A DNA stretch of 64,000 nt from Bin5 sp965221145 (lineage in GTDB: Bacteria; Chloroflexota; Anaerolineae; Caldilineales; Caldilineaceae). The position numbers and the translations under genes were made by a program. The stretch is from positions 62,001 to 126,000 of the forward strand of contig OZ244877.1 in NCBI GenBank assembly GCA_965221145.1. Direction: 5' to 3'. The notes under the pieces are model-generated. The model was not told the DNA's origin, did no database searches, and saw only the letters and a list, made by a program, of their open reading frames with translations. Every line of letters starts with the position of its first letter. Position 1 is the first letter of the stretch. Of the stretch, positions 42,915 through 52,195 are shown piece after piece.

Positions 42915-45392
42915 CTATTCCCGGATCAACTCTGCGGTCAAATCCAGGCTCGCGCCTACGATCAGAGGCAGAAACTCGTCTAAGAGCAGTGCGGAGATAG
43001 CCGGATCTGCCAGAATCTCGGCGATCTCTTCTGGCAGGAAGGGCGTCGCCAACTCCAAAGTGCGGACAATGGACGGAGAATCATAATGCAGCGTGAGAAG
43101 CACCTCGTCGTCGGCCACTACGTTCAACTGGTTGGCCGTAGAGGTCAACTCCAGTTCCGACACTTGTAGGCCATCGTAAAGAATCGCGGCGATGTTGGCA
43201 GGCAGAGACGGCAGACTCACGCCCAACTCCTGCAACTGAGACGCGGACACGCCGCCAACCGAGCGGATCTCCGAGCCGTCCAGCGTGAGACCGAGAGCAA
43301 GCACAGGCCGATGCTCGGCGTCGATCGCGGGCGGCTCCATCCGTACTGCGGTTACATCGAAAGCGGGCGGCACACTTACCGCCTCCGCCCCATCAGCCGG
43401 AGGAATCGAGAGCGCCACGCCAATGTCGGTGTTCTGGAGGAACCCAACTGCCGCGCCCAACATGCCCGGCGGCACTAGCTCCAGTTCAACGGCAACGAGC
43501 TGAAGCGTCTCCAGAGAGCTGTCGGTCCAGGAGATGACGGGAAGGTTTTCACCATTCGAGGCCAGATAGAGGCTGGCGTCGATGATATTCAGATCCAGCC
43601 GCTGGATATTGATCTCCTGCATATCGGCAATGAATTGCGGCTGCAAAATTGACTGGCTGCCCAGCGGAATGCCCATCACCGCGAGGGATCCATCCGCCTT
43701 CACTTCAACGGGCAGCGAGGCCAGCTTGGTTTCCGGAGCCGGTTGTCCGGCCAGGGCAAGCTGCACATCCAGGCCAGAGCCGAGGATCTGTGGCAGATTG
43801 GGCAGGATATGGATGTCGATAAGCGTTTGAATAAACGGGACCGTGTCAGACAGAGAGGAGACGACAACCACGAGCCGGTTCAGCGCCGCTTCATCATACT
43901 GCAATGCAAGCAGCGTGCCGGAATCGCCCACCAATTCCGTAGTACTGGCGGATGTCGTCAACTGCAATACGTCCGAACCGACGCCACTCAGAATGTTCAT
44001 TACAACCGGCGGCAGATGGACCGGCGGCAGCAGCCCGCCCAGCGAGATGCCGAGGGCCGACAGGACAGCGCCATCCCTGCCAATGGATGCGCCAATCTGA
44101 CCCAGTTGCCCGCCCTCCGGCGCGGCCGCGAAGTTGGGGGCCGTCACGTCGTAATCAGCGGCAAAGTCCATCCCATCCTGTCCAGGCAGGCCCAGAGACA
44201 AACTAATAGCCGTTTTCGCGAGCAAGCCACGCAAAACCGAAAGCCCGCCGTCCACCAGGCCGGGGGAGACGCCAAGAAGATCGACCGCTATCTGGCCAAT
44301 CGTTCCCAGAGACGATTCGGTCCACTGAATGGTGGGCAGGGGTTCCTGGTTCAGCGCCAGGTAGATGCCGTCCGCATTGATGCCCAGATCCAACTTCTGA
44401 GCGTTTGTGCCGCCCAGTATGTCGAGCACACTCGTCGGCAAGAGAGAACCTGTTCCCAAGGGAATGCCCCAGGCGCTCAGCGAACCGTCCTCCCCTATAT
44501 TGACCGGAATCGTCGGCAGTTGCGTATCCGCGGCCGGTTCGCCGGTAAAGGAGACGATGATGTCCAGGTCTGCGCCGGGCAGCTTGGGCAGGACGTCGGC
44601 GATCATGCCGCCCATCGAAGGATCGACAAAGGCGCTGATGATGGGCAGAAGGTTGTTCAGGCGCCTGGTATCGTAGGCGAGACCCGGCAGCGCCGTATTG
44701 TCAAACGCAAGGTCGATGCCATTGGGCTGGGTGGCGAGGGAAAACTGCTTGATGCCCAGCCCCTCCATGATCTCAAGCGCCATCGGCGGCAGGTCCAGCC
44801 CAAGCGACGCGCCCAAGGCCTGCTCAATCTCCGCCATGGGGATGCCTTCGAACGACGCCTTGCCGCTTGCATCGAAGGCCAGGCTGGCAAATTGAAGCGG
44901 GCCGATCGTCGTCTCCGACGCGCGTCGGGTCCTAACCAACTCTTCACCCTGCCAGCGGGGTACGTCCTGACCGGCTGTCGGCAGAATGATAATTGCGCCC
45001 AGACCTACCCGCCGCAGCCAGGTCAACGCCGGAACCGCCTGCCCAGCGGGGCCGGGGACATAGGGCAGAATCCGGCCCACGAGATCAGTCGATTCGTCAC
45101 TCCATTTCAGGTATGGGAGAGGCTCGCCGTCCGCGTAGAGGAACACGCCGTGGTAGCCAATGCGGGCTTCGAGGACATCAACACCGGCTACGGCAAACTG
45201 GTCCAACATGGGCTGTTGCAAAATCGTCCCCATCGCAAAACCGAGTGCCGTGCCATTGCCATTGGCATCCACTCTTATCGGAACCGACGGGAGGTTGAAC
45301 CATGTAGAGCCGCCATCACCGCCGCCAGTACAGGCGCCGAAAACCAGACTGATGACCAGGACGGCAACTATTTTGCGGAGTAGGGCCGGCAC
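42915..45392 (-). CDS. Large lipoprotein with threefold internal repeat
   Basis: The 825-residue protein begins with a lipoprotein signal ending VFGAC. The start is taken as GTG at 45392 because AAGGAGG lies just upstream. An earlier frame start at 45443 has none. After the signal come three modules of about 265 residues. Each has an A half (LPxxPVxVxxDG, GIPLG, DLxIxxxGIYLA, LPxIxWTDSSL) and a B half (LGLDLPP, LxxMxGLG, LxLxYD, DxxLPLILGASLDL). No known domain was recognised. The pattern of alternating hydrophobic residues suggests a repeated beta-rich fold on the outer face of the membrane. Confidence 0.8.
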   Translation of the reverse strand: MPALLRKIVAVLVISLVFGACTGGGDGGSTWFNLPSVPIRVDANGNGTALGFAMGTILQQPMLDQFAVAGVDVLEARIGYHGVFLYADGEPLPYLKWSDESTDLVGRILPYVPGPAGQAVPALTWLRRVGLGAIIILPTAGQDVPRWQGEELVRTRRASETTIGPLQFASLAFDASGKASFEGIPMAEIEQALGASLGLDLPPMALEIMEGLGIKQFSLATQPNGIDLAFDNTALPGLAYDTRRLNNLLPIISAFVDPSMGGMIADVLPKLPGADLDIIVSFTGEPAADTQLPTIPVNIGEDGSLSAWGIPLGTGSLLPTSVLDILGGTNAQKLDLGINADGIYLALNQEPLPTIQWTESSLGTIGQIAVDLLGVSPGLVDGGLSVLRGLLAKTAISLSLGLPGQDGMDFAADYDVTAPNFAAAPEGGQLGQIGASIGRDGAVLSALGISLGGLLPPVHLPPVVMNILSGVGSDVLQLTTSASTTELVGDSGTLLALQYDEAALNRLVVVVSSLSDTVPFIQTLIDIHILPNLPQILGSGLDVQLALAGQPAPETKLASLPVEVKADGSLAVMGIPLGSQSILQPQFIADMQEINIQRLDLNIIDASLYLASNGENLPVISWTDSSLETLQLVAVELELVPPGMLGAAVGFLQNTDIGVALSIPPADGAEAVSVPPAFDVTAVRMEPPAIDAEHRPVLALGLTLDGSEIRSVGGVSASQLQELGVSLPSLPANIAAILYDGLQVSELELTSTANQLNVVADDEVLLTLHYDSPSIVRTLELATPFLPEEIAEILADPAISALLLDEFLPLIVGASLDLTAELIRE

Positions 45393-45824
45393 GAGCCGCC
45401 TCCTTATGTGTGCGTAATATGATGTACAGATAAATGCGGTCACCGCGCCGCTGTCCGGCGCGTCAACCGATCAGTGTGGCATTGTTATATCATGGATGTT
45501 CCAGAATGACAATGCCAAAAAGTCAAATGCGCAACCGCGCTGCATGAGCGCAAAGACTCCTTTTGGTCAACGTTATACCGACGCTGCGCGGGCGTTATTT
45601 GGCCGCCCTCCGCTTGCTGAATCATTAAGACGGTTGGCGGCCACCACTATCGGGCGTTTCTAAAGAATACCATACATCTTACAACAGTACCCACAGAGAC
45701 ACAAAACCGTTCTTAGAATACACAGAAGCGCCCCGATTGCGAGAAGAGGTTTTGCTTATGGAGTGATCTTTGTGATGGAGTGAAGCGTTGCAGTTCCGGC
45801 ATGGCAGACTACGCGCCTAACTCC
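45393..45824. other. Intergenic region with short palindromes
   Basis: No gene is supported here. A relative of the 70-bp double-palindrome repeat lies at 45526-45551 (AATGCGCAACCGCGCTGC, then ATGAGCGC). Further right, TGGCCGCC and GGCGGCCA near 45600-45650 can pair and might end the murE transcript, though no T-tract follows. Confidence 0.45.
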
Positions 45825-47564
45825 TCACTTTGCTCCACGCTCCTCTCTGCGAGCGCGCAGGGCGGATAGCATCGCCTCCTGCTCGTTCCAGGGATACTCC
45901 GTCTCGCCGCAGCACATACTGCGTTCGTGGCCCTTGCCGAAGGAAGCCACCACGTCGCCGGCGCGCGCCATCTGCACACCGAAACGAATGGCCTCGGCCC
46001 GGTCAGGAACAATGGCAAAGCGAGATGGGCGGGACTCCTTGGCCTCTTCCACCTGCTCACCACTCCACTTTCCCGCCTCGCCGCCAACGCATCCGACAAC
46101 ATCCAGCACGCCGTCTGCAATCTCCTGATTGATGGCGTCCAACTCTTCAGTGCGCGGATCTTCCGCCGTGATGATGGTGAAATCGGCCAGACGCCCGCTC
46201 ACCCGTCCCATCAACCGCCGCTTGCCCCGGTCCCGCAGACCGGCGCAGCCGAAGATTGCAATCAGCCGTCCTCTACCCACGCGGCAATCTGTAGCGACCA
46301 GTGGGCGTAGCGTCTCTAAAGCCCGTTCAAGACTGGCCGGGGAGTGGGCGAAGTCGACGACAGCCAGGAAATCCTGCCCACCATCCATACGCTGCATACG
46401 CCCCAAAACGGAAGCGAGAGAGCCGACGCCCCGCTGAATCTGATCAGGCGGGATGCCCAGCCCAAGGGTTACGGCAGCGGCGCATAGTATATTCGACACG
46501 TTGAACTCGCCAATCAAGCGGGTCTCCAGCGGCAGTGCGCCCCCCCGCCAGACAAGCTCAAAGCGGGTCGCATACGGCAGATATTCGATGCCGCGGGAGT
46601 ACACGTCCGCCCGTGGATCGGCCACGCTGTATGTGTATGGAATCACCTCGGCAACGCCGTTGCGCGCCCGCTCCTCGGCCAACACTGCCCGCAGGGGCTG
46701 GCAACTGCTATCGTCCAGGTTGAACACCGCGATGCGGGGCGCTCCCTTTTTGCGCCCAGAACGGAAGAGGCTGCGAAAGAGCAGGAACTTGGCCGCCCGG
46801 TATGCCTCGTAAGAGCCGTGAATGTCAAGATGCTCATGCGTGATATTTGTGAGCGCGGCCACATCGTAATCCAGCGCGGACACCCGCTTCTGATCCAGAC
46901 CGAAGCTGGTGCTCTCGACAACTGCATAGCCGCAGCCCGCAGAGCGCATCTGCGCCAGAAATGCCTGCACCGTCGGCGCGTCCGGCGTCGTCACATGCAG
47001 CCCTGTCTCCTGCTCGACACCGGCGATGCGCGCGCCGACGGTCGTGATGACGCCCACATCGGCGGAATGGCTGAGAATCGCCTCCAGAAGCGCGCACGTT
47101 GTCGTCTTGCCGTCGGTGCCCGTTACGCCGATGACGGTCTGGGCACGGCTGGGGAAACCGAAGAAGGCCGCGCTGAGCCAGGCCAGCGCCTCGCGGCTAT
47201 CGGTTGCCTGCACATAGTGTACGTCGGTCGGCTGCGGCCACCAACCCTGATCTTTCAGCCAGTCCAGCGGACGGCTGCCGACCACGGCCACCGCGCCGGC
47301 GTCAAGCGCCTGGGGAATAAAGCGATGGCCGTCCTGCTGCATACCCGGCACGGCAACAAACAGCGTGTCCGCGCCCACGGCCCGGCTGTCGTCGGTGATG
47401 CCGCGCACTTTAACGGACAACAGTGCTGAATCGCCAGAGACGCGCAACCCATGCGGCAGTTGCGCCAGCAAAGTTGTCAGCGATTGCCCACGCTCGCGCG
47501 CGCGTGTGTGATGTCCGGCGGCCCCGCTCTCTGATTGGACGGTCAGCGACGCGTTCCTCGTCAT
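45825..47564 (-). CDS. murE: MurE-like UDP-MurNAc-tripeptide ligase
   Basis: The 579-residue Mur ligase has the ATP loop GTDGKTTT (149-156), ITHEHLDIHGSYEAYRAAK with the lysine to be carbamylated (K259), and the C-terminal IFGCAGLRDRGKRRLM. It should add the third amino acid to the peptidoglycan stem peptide. The DNPR motif that marks meso-diaminopimelate-adding MurE reads EDPR here (residues 468-471), so another residue such as ornithine or lysine is possible. The ATG at 47564 overlaps the stop codon of the beta-propeller gene (ATGA), giving coupled translation. No other mur genes are adjacent. Confidence 0.9.
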   Translation of the reverse strand: MTRNASLTVQSESGAAGHHTRARERGQSLTTLLAQLPHGLRVSGDSALLSVKVRGITDDSRAVGADTLFVAVPGMQQDGHRFIPQALDAGAVAVVGSRPLDWLKDQGWWPQPTDVHYVQATDSREALAWLSAAFFGFPSRAQTVIGVTGTDGKTTTCALLEAILSHSADVGVITTVGARIAGVEQETGLHVTTPDAPTVQAFLAQMRSAGCGYAVVESTSFGLDQKRVSALDYDVAALTNITHEHLDIHGSYEAYRAAKFLLFRSLFRSGRKKGAPRIAVFNLDDSSCQPLRAVLAEERARNGVAEVIPYTYSVADPRADVYSRGIEYLPYATRFELVWRGGALPLETRLIGEFNVSNILCAAAVTLGLGIPPDQIQRGVGSLASVLGRMQRMDGGQDFLAVVDFAHSPASLERALETLRPLVATDCRVGRGRLIAIFGCAGLRDRGKRRLMGRVSGRLADFTIITAEDPRTEELDAINQEIADGVLDVVGCVGGEAGKWSGEQVEEAKESRPSRFAIVPDRAEAIRFGVQMARAGDVVASFGKGHERSMCCGETEYPWNEQEAMLSALRARREERGAK

Positions 47565-49303
47565 AGGTCTTCGGAATCGCGAGTCCCGTCCCGCGCCACA
47601 GAAACGCTGGCAATCAGGATCAAGAGGAAGAAGACCGCTGCACCGCCTATCCAGATCGGCGGTATCTTCGTGAGGCTATCCCTCACATTGTCTATGCCCG
47701 CAGGGGTTGACGTTGCGGTCGGCGTTGGGGCCGGGGAGTCCTCTTCGGCTGCCGATGCAGTCGGAGTGCTCGTCGGCATATCGCCGGACGCGGGTGTGGG
47801 AGGAGGTGTCTCGGTCGGCGTCGCAGTCGGCGCATTCGGATCCGGCGTCGCGGTGATTGTCGGCGTCTCGGTCGGCGTCGCAGTCGGCGCATTCGGATCC
47901 GGCGTCGCGGTGACTGTCGGCGTCTCGGTCGGCGTCGCAGTCGGCGCATTCGGATCCGGTGTCGAGGTGACTGTCGGCGTCTCAGTTGGCGTCGCAGTCG
48001 GTGCATTGGGATCCGGCGTCGCGGTGACTGTCGGCGTCTCGGTCGGCGTCGCAGTCGGCGCATTCGGATCCAGTGTCGCGGTGGCGGTCGGCGTGTCGGT
48101 CGGTGTGGGCGTCTCGGTCGGCGTCGGCGTGTCAGTCGGCGTCGGCGTATCCGTCGCGGATGGCGTAACCGTGGGCGTTGGCGTCGGCACACCCGGCACC
48201 TCAGCCGGATCGAGTGGCGTGATCTGCGCGGACGACAGGAACGTAGCGCCGCTATCAATGGTGCGCAACACGCCATCCTGTTCAGTTCCGGCATAGGTAA
48301 CGCCCACAAGCGTTGGCGACGAAGCCAGGCGATAGACCGGATTGGTAAAGGTCGCGCCATTGACGGACGCCCGCACCCAGTCCGGTACGCTTTCGGTCCA
48401 CAGGCCGACATTCGTGCCAATGATCACTTGGCCGCCGGTGATCGCCAGGTCGTAGATGACGACACCGGCGGGGAAGGAGGGGTCCTGAACCCAATTGTAG
48501 CCGTCATCGCTCAGATACAGGCCGGAGGCAAATGTGCCTACGTACAGGCGTCCATCCAGAGTCGTCATCCCGCGGGCGATGATGCCGGCCGGCAAGCTGA
48601 CCCGTTGCCAGGCGGTGGATTCCGCAGTCAGACGCCAGACGCCATCGTGCGTACCGGCATAGAGCGCGCCGTCCTTCTCCACAAATGCGCGCACGCGCAG
48701 AGCGGCCCCGGCCAGGCCGTTGCCGTACCACTCCCAGCTCTGGCCGCCATCGGCGCTGCGCACAACGCCGTCAAAGCGCGTACCGGCGTAATAAACGGTC
48801 TGCCCATCCTCGATACGGGCAAAGAGGCGGCCCACACCGCTATTGATCGTGAGAACCTGGTTGATCGACGGCTCCTGCCGCCAGTTCAGGCCGCCGTCTT
48901 CGCTTATGAACAGATTGCCGACGCCGCCGTCCGCGGCCAGCACCCGGTTTCCATCCTGCGGGTCATAGCGAATCGAGGCGATAGAGGTATCGGGCGGCAG
49001 CTCCACGTTGGCCCGGCTCCAGGTGTGGCCGCCGTCGGTGCTGCGATAGATGCCCGCCGGAACGGGGACGTTAAGCGTACCGGCCAACACGATGCTGCCA
49101 TCGTCCGGCGATACGTCCAGGCTGATGATGCTATTCGAAAAAGGCACAAACCCCGACTGGGCAAGAATCTGGCCGCTGGCTGGTAGGAGCAGCGCCGCGA
49201 AAATGGCCAGAGTCAGCCACAACTGGCTCAGGGGCAAGCGATTCGAAAAAGTATTTGTCTTGCGGCGTGCGCCGCGCAGTCTGTGCTGATGACCAGCGCG
49301 CAT
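47561..49303 (-). CDS. Beta-propeller (BNR/Ycf48-like) membrane protein with Pro/Thr stalk
   Basis: The 580-residue protein has an N-terminal signal segment (LWLTLAIFAALLLPASG), then Asp-box-like repeats (RSTDGGHTW, SEDGGLNW, RSADGGQSW, LSDDGYNW, TIDSGATF) over residues 40-360, a long Pro/Thr/Glu stalk built of 19-residue repeats, and a C-terminal membrane span (WIGGAAVFFLLILIASV). The propeller should face outside, held off the membrane by the stalk. The ATG at 49303 follows GGGAGAG. A TTG at 49315 is possible. Its stop codon overlaps the murE start, so it may work in envelope assembly. Confidence 0.85.
   Translation of the reverse strand: MRAGHQHRLRGARRKTNTFSNRLPLSQLWLTLAIFAALLLPASGQILAQSGFVPFSNSIISLDVSPDDGSIVLAGTLNVPVPAGIYRSTDGGHTWSRANVELPPDTSIASIRYDPQDGNRVLAADGGVGNLFISEDGGLNWRQEPSINQVLTINSGVGRLFARIEDGQTVYYAGTRFDGVVRSADGGQSWEWYGNGLAGAALRVRAFVEKDGALYAGTHDGVWRLTAESTAWQRVSLPAGIIARGMTTLDGRLYVGTFASGLYLSDDGYNWVQDPSFPAGVVIYDLAITGGQVIIGTNVGLWTESVPDWVRASVNGATFTNPVYRLASSPTLVGVTYAGTEQDGVLRTIDSGATFLSSAQITPLDPAEVPGVPTPTPTVTPSATDTPTPTDTPTPTETPTPTDTPTATATLDPNAPTATPTETPTVTATPDPNAPTATPTETPTVTSTPDPNAPTATPTETPTVTATPDPNAPTATPTETPTITATPDPNAPTATPTETPPPTPASGDMPTSTPTASAAEEDSPAPTPTATSTPAGIDNVRDSLTKIPPIWIGGAAVFFLLILIASVSVARDGTRDSEDL
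47817..48101. repeat. 57-bp minisatellite, five tandem units, in the propeller gene
   Basis: Units start at 47817, 47874, 47931, 47988 and 48045 with 57-bp spacing and few differences. Each encodes 19 residues of the type PDPNAPTATPTETPTVTAT. The period keeps the reading frame, so copy-number change alters only stalk length. Shorter TPTPT-coding repeats follow to about 48180. Confidence 0.85.
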
Positions 49304-49569
49304 AAACTCTCCCAAAAGGGTGTCGGAAAGGAAGTGACAGAATTATACGTCAGACAAACTGTAGCACACAAGCAGTCTTTCCCGTGCAACAACAGTGGGC
49401 AATCAAGAAAGTGTTGAAGAGAGTGGAGGGAAAAAGCCCAGCTTCTCACCCTAGTTCTATGATTTCAGCCCGGTTGCGGTTTATTATAACAGCCCCTATG
49501 CTTCTGAATACCTGACCGGGGGTCACCCCCCAGACGTGACGCAAACACAACCCGTTTAAGGAGAGAGCA

Positions 49570-51477
49570 ATGCAAAGCCCGGCACGGCGCGCAATCCTGA
49601 TCGGCATGGACGGCGCCAGCATGGAATTGGTGAACAATATGGTAGATGGCGGCCATATGCCCCATCTTGGCAGACTGATGGAGCGAGGCGTGCATCGCCC
49701 CATGATCGGCGTTTTCCCCACTCTGACGCCCCCAGGCTGGACGGCCACCTCCACCGGCGCCTGGCCGGGCAATCACGGCGTAATGGATTTCAACATTCGC
49801 AAACTGGGCGGCCAGCTGGATGAGACGGTCTGGGGCATCAACTCCGAATTGTCGCAGGCGGAGTATCTGTGGAACACCGTCGAGCGCGCCGGAGGCACAC
49901 CCCTATTGGTCAAGTGGGAGATGTCCTGGCCGCCGACCGTAACCAGCGGCGTTCAGGTTGAAGGAACCGGCCCCGGCGTCTCCAATCACCACCAGATCGC
50001 CGGTTATCACCTCTTCGTGGCCGGAAAGTGGCTGCGGCGGCAGATCGGCGGACAGCGCGACCCGGAGACACTGGACCCCAGCGCCCTGCAGACCGTATCC
50101 GACGTCGACCAGGTGGCGATCAACGAGGCCGAAAACTGGACCGATCTGCCGTCTTCAAAGCGCCCGCCCAAAGAGGTGTTGTTGACGATTGAGCCGCTGA
50201 CCCGGGGGCGTGATCTGATGCTGCGCGGAGAGGAAGGCACGCCCAAACCCTTCTACGGCCTGATCTACGCCGCCGGTGACAACGGGTATGACCGCGTGCG
50301 CGTCTGTCGGGCGCGCGATGGGGGCAGCGCAGTTGCTGAGCTGGCCGTGGGCGAGTGGAGCAGTTGGTGGGTGGACGATTTCGCCATTGACGGCGAGAAG
50401 ATCGACGGTTACATGCGTATAAAGCTGGTCAACCTCACTGCGGAGGCCGATGCGTTCGAGCTGTTTGTGCCGCAGATTTGGCCTGCGCTGGGCTACACGG
50501 AGCCGCAGGAAGTATCCGCTGAGCTTGACGAGCATGTGGGCAACTTCCTGCAGAATCCAGCCAGGGATGCGCTGGGCATCATCGACGACGACACCTACTT
50601 CGAACTGTTGGCGTTCCATCACCAGCGCTTGGCCGATGTGGCCGACTATCTCACCACCAGCCGCGACGACTGGACGATGCTCTTCATCGAGACCCATGCG
50701 TCCGATTACACCAGCCATTTTTTCCTCGGCCAGGCGGATGAACGGAGCGGCGCCGATGAAGAGACGCGAAAGCGTTGCCTGGACGGCGTGATCCGCACCT
50801 ACAGTTCCATCGACGATATGATCGGCCGCGTCGCCCACATCGCGGATGAGGAGACGCTGATCTGTCTCGTCGCCGATCATGGCGGCACGCCCAATCAGTT
50901 CCAGGCGGTGGAGATCGAAGAGGTGCTGGAGCAGGCCGGTTTCCTGGTCTATAAGGAGGAGGACGGTCAACGGACGGTAGATTGGTCACGCACGCGGGCG
51001 GCTGCGGTTGGCCTGGTGCATGTATTCATCAATTTGGAGGGGCGGGAGCCAAGCGGAATCGTACCGGAGGCGGACTATAAGGAGACCCAGTTGGCGATCA
51101 TCGACGCGCTCCACGCCTACACCGATCCCGCCACAGGCCGTCATCCCTTCGCCCTGGCCCTGACGCGCGAAGACGCGGAGATGGTCAATCTCTGGGGCGA
51201 CGCGGTCGGCGATGTGGTCTACGCGTTGAGGCCGGAGTTCGACGGCGCGCACGGCAAGCAGTTGCCCTCGGTCAGTTTCGGCATCGCCGGGCAGCACTGC
51301 ACCTTCGTCCTGGCCGGTCCCGGCGTCAAGGAAGGGGTGGCGCTACAGGGTCAGGTGCGGGCGGTCGATGTGGCGCCGACCCTCTGCTATCTGCTGGGGA
51401 TACCCATGCCCCGCAATGTGGAAGGCGGCGTGGTCTACGAGGCGCTGACCGATCCCGACTGGCACCTGGAGAGGTGA
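49570..51477 (+). CDS. AlkP-superfamily phosphodiesterase/nucleotide pyrophosphatase-like protein
   Basis: The 635-residue protein has the metal and nucleophile pattern of type I phosphodiesterases: GMDGAS (D14), PTLTPPGWTATSTG with nucleophile Thr53, FIETHASDYTSHFF, and CLVADHGGT. It should hydrolyse a phosphodiester or phosphoanhydride. No signal peptide is seen. The ATG at 49570 has AAGGAG about seven bases upstream. The gene stands alone on the plus strand, between divergent and convergent neighbours. The natural substrate is not evident. Confidence 0.9.
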   Translation: MQSPARRAILIGMDGASMELVNNMVDGGHMPHLGRLMERGVHRPMIGVFPTLTPPGWTATSTGAWPGNHGVMDFNIRKLGGQLDETVWGINSELSQAEYLWNTVERAGGTPLLVKWEMSWPPTVTSGVQVEGTGPGVSNHHQIAGYHLFVAGKWLRRQIGGQRDPETLDPSALQTVSDVDQVAINEAENWTDLPSSKRPPKEVLLTIEPLTRGRDLMLRGEEGTPKPFYGLIYAAGDNGYDRVRVCRARDGGSAVAELAVGEWSSWWVDDFAIDGEKIDGYMRIKLVNLTAEADAFELFVPQIWPALGYTEPQEVSAELDEHVGNFLQNPARDALGIIDDDTYFELLAFHHQRLADVADYLTTSRDDWTMLFIETHASDYTSHFFLGQADERSGADEETRKRCLDGVIRTYSSIDDMIGRVAHIADEETLICLVADHGGTPNQFQAVEIEEVLEQAGFLVYKEEDGQRTVDWSRTRAAAVGLVHVFINLEGREPSGIVPEADYKETQLAIIDALHAYTDPATGRHPFALALTREDAEMVNLWGDAVGDVVYALRPEFDGAHGKQLPSVSFGIAGQHCTFVLAGPGVKEGVALQGQVRAVDVAPTLCYLLGIPMPRNVEGGVVYEALTDPDWHLER

Positions 51478-51490
51478 ATTGAGAGGTTAG

Positions 51491-51651
51491 AATATTTGGT
51501 AGTGGTCGAATAGTAAGTGATCTGATAATCCGGTGGTGTAGACATTCTTGTCCGTGCATCCGCTAATCATAGCAAGCTCCGAATCACAGAAATCACAGTT
51601 CAGACATAGACTTTCCCTTCACCACTTACAATGTGACCACTACCGAATATT
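51491..51651. repeat. 161-bp inverted-repeat element (MITE-like)
   Basis: The outer 29 bases at each end are inverted copies with about six mismatches. The left reads AATATTTGGTAGTGGTC...GTAAGTG and the right is its inverse CACTTAC...GACCACTACCGAATATT. The 103-bp interior is non-coding. It fills most of the gap between convergent genes and overlaps the start of 61-bp repeat copy D. Transcribed, it could fold into a long hairpin that ends both transcripts. Confidence 0.65.
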
Positions 51652-51702
51652 TTTTGGCGGAAAGGTCTTCCTTACCGACTTCAATACAAAAAATATTCAA
51701 AA
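51643..51702 (+). repeat. 61-bp palindromic mobile repeat, copy D
   Basis: CGAATATTTTTTGGCGG at the left, AAGGTCTTCC in the middle and TTCAATACAAAAAATATTC at the right follow the layout of copy B, with changes in the outermost bases. It overlaps the right end of the 161-bp element, so one may have inserted into or beside the other. Confidence 0.65.
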
Positions 51703-51747
51703 GGAGGAGTCAGAGAGTCTCACGCGGCTCCTCCTTCTCTTCCCGTT

Positions 51748-52164
51748 TCAATAGTCCTCTTCGCCTTCGATCCCGCCCGTGGGCATCTCGAGGTCGACGA
51801 CCTGACCGCGGTCATCAATGATGACGCGGAAGCCCATCATGCCCAGCCATTGGCGGGACTGTTCCGGGATCGCCTGACCGACCGCCTGATCTATATTGTC
51901 GATGGATGATTCGACCGCGGCTTTGGTAAAGATGTCGTCCTTGCCCATCATATCCATCATGCCGCTCACGGCCAGGTCCCGGTGCTGGTCCACCTGCCCT
52001 TTGAGGAAATCGAGCACCTGCTGATCCACCAGCGCGGCGTCGATATGGCGCATGAAGCCGTCCTCATCCACGACATAACAGGCGCGCTCACCCACATATT
52101 TAACCGGGGTCGCGTTGCGGCGTTCGTCGAACACAAGCCCTTCAAACATTGCCGATGTTGCCAA
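51748..52164 (-). CDS. Conserved hypothetical protein
   Basis: About 138 residues, beginning with MFEGLVFDERRNATPVKYVG, or five residues earlier at a TTG (52164) preceded by GGGAGAG. The frame is open further upstream to 52431, but that part overlaps the epimerase gene in another frame. The sequence is acidic, without membrane spans or known motifs, with VDEDGFMRHIDA and QWLGMMGFRVIIDDRG as the most structured parts. It follows the epimerase gene by about 30 bases on the same strand. No function can be assigned. Confidence 0.65.
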   Translation of the reverse strand: MATSAMFEGLVFDERRNATPVKYVGERACYVVDEDGFMRHIDAALVDQQVLDFLKGQVDQHRDLAVSGMMDMMGKDDIFTKAAVESSIDNIDQAVGQAIPEQSRQWLGMMGFRVIIDDRGQVVDLEMPTGGIEGEEDY

Positions 52165-52195
52165 AGTTCTCTCCCAAAACGATGCTCGGGGCCTT

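Noticed and set aside
43743..45383. Open frame of 546 codons on the plus strand
   Set aside because: It is antisense to the triplicated lipoprotein gene, which has a signal peptide, lipobox and ribosome site. The plus frame has none.
47817..48101. CRISPR-like array
   Set aside because: The units are contiguous 57-bp repeats without unique spacers and lie in frame inside a gene.
47535..48296. Gly/Val-rich protein on the plus strand
   Set aside because: The regular GVxVGV pattern is the reverse reading of the Pro/Thr-coding minisatellite.
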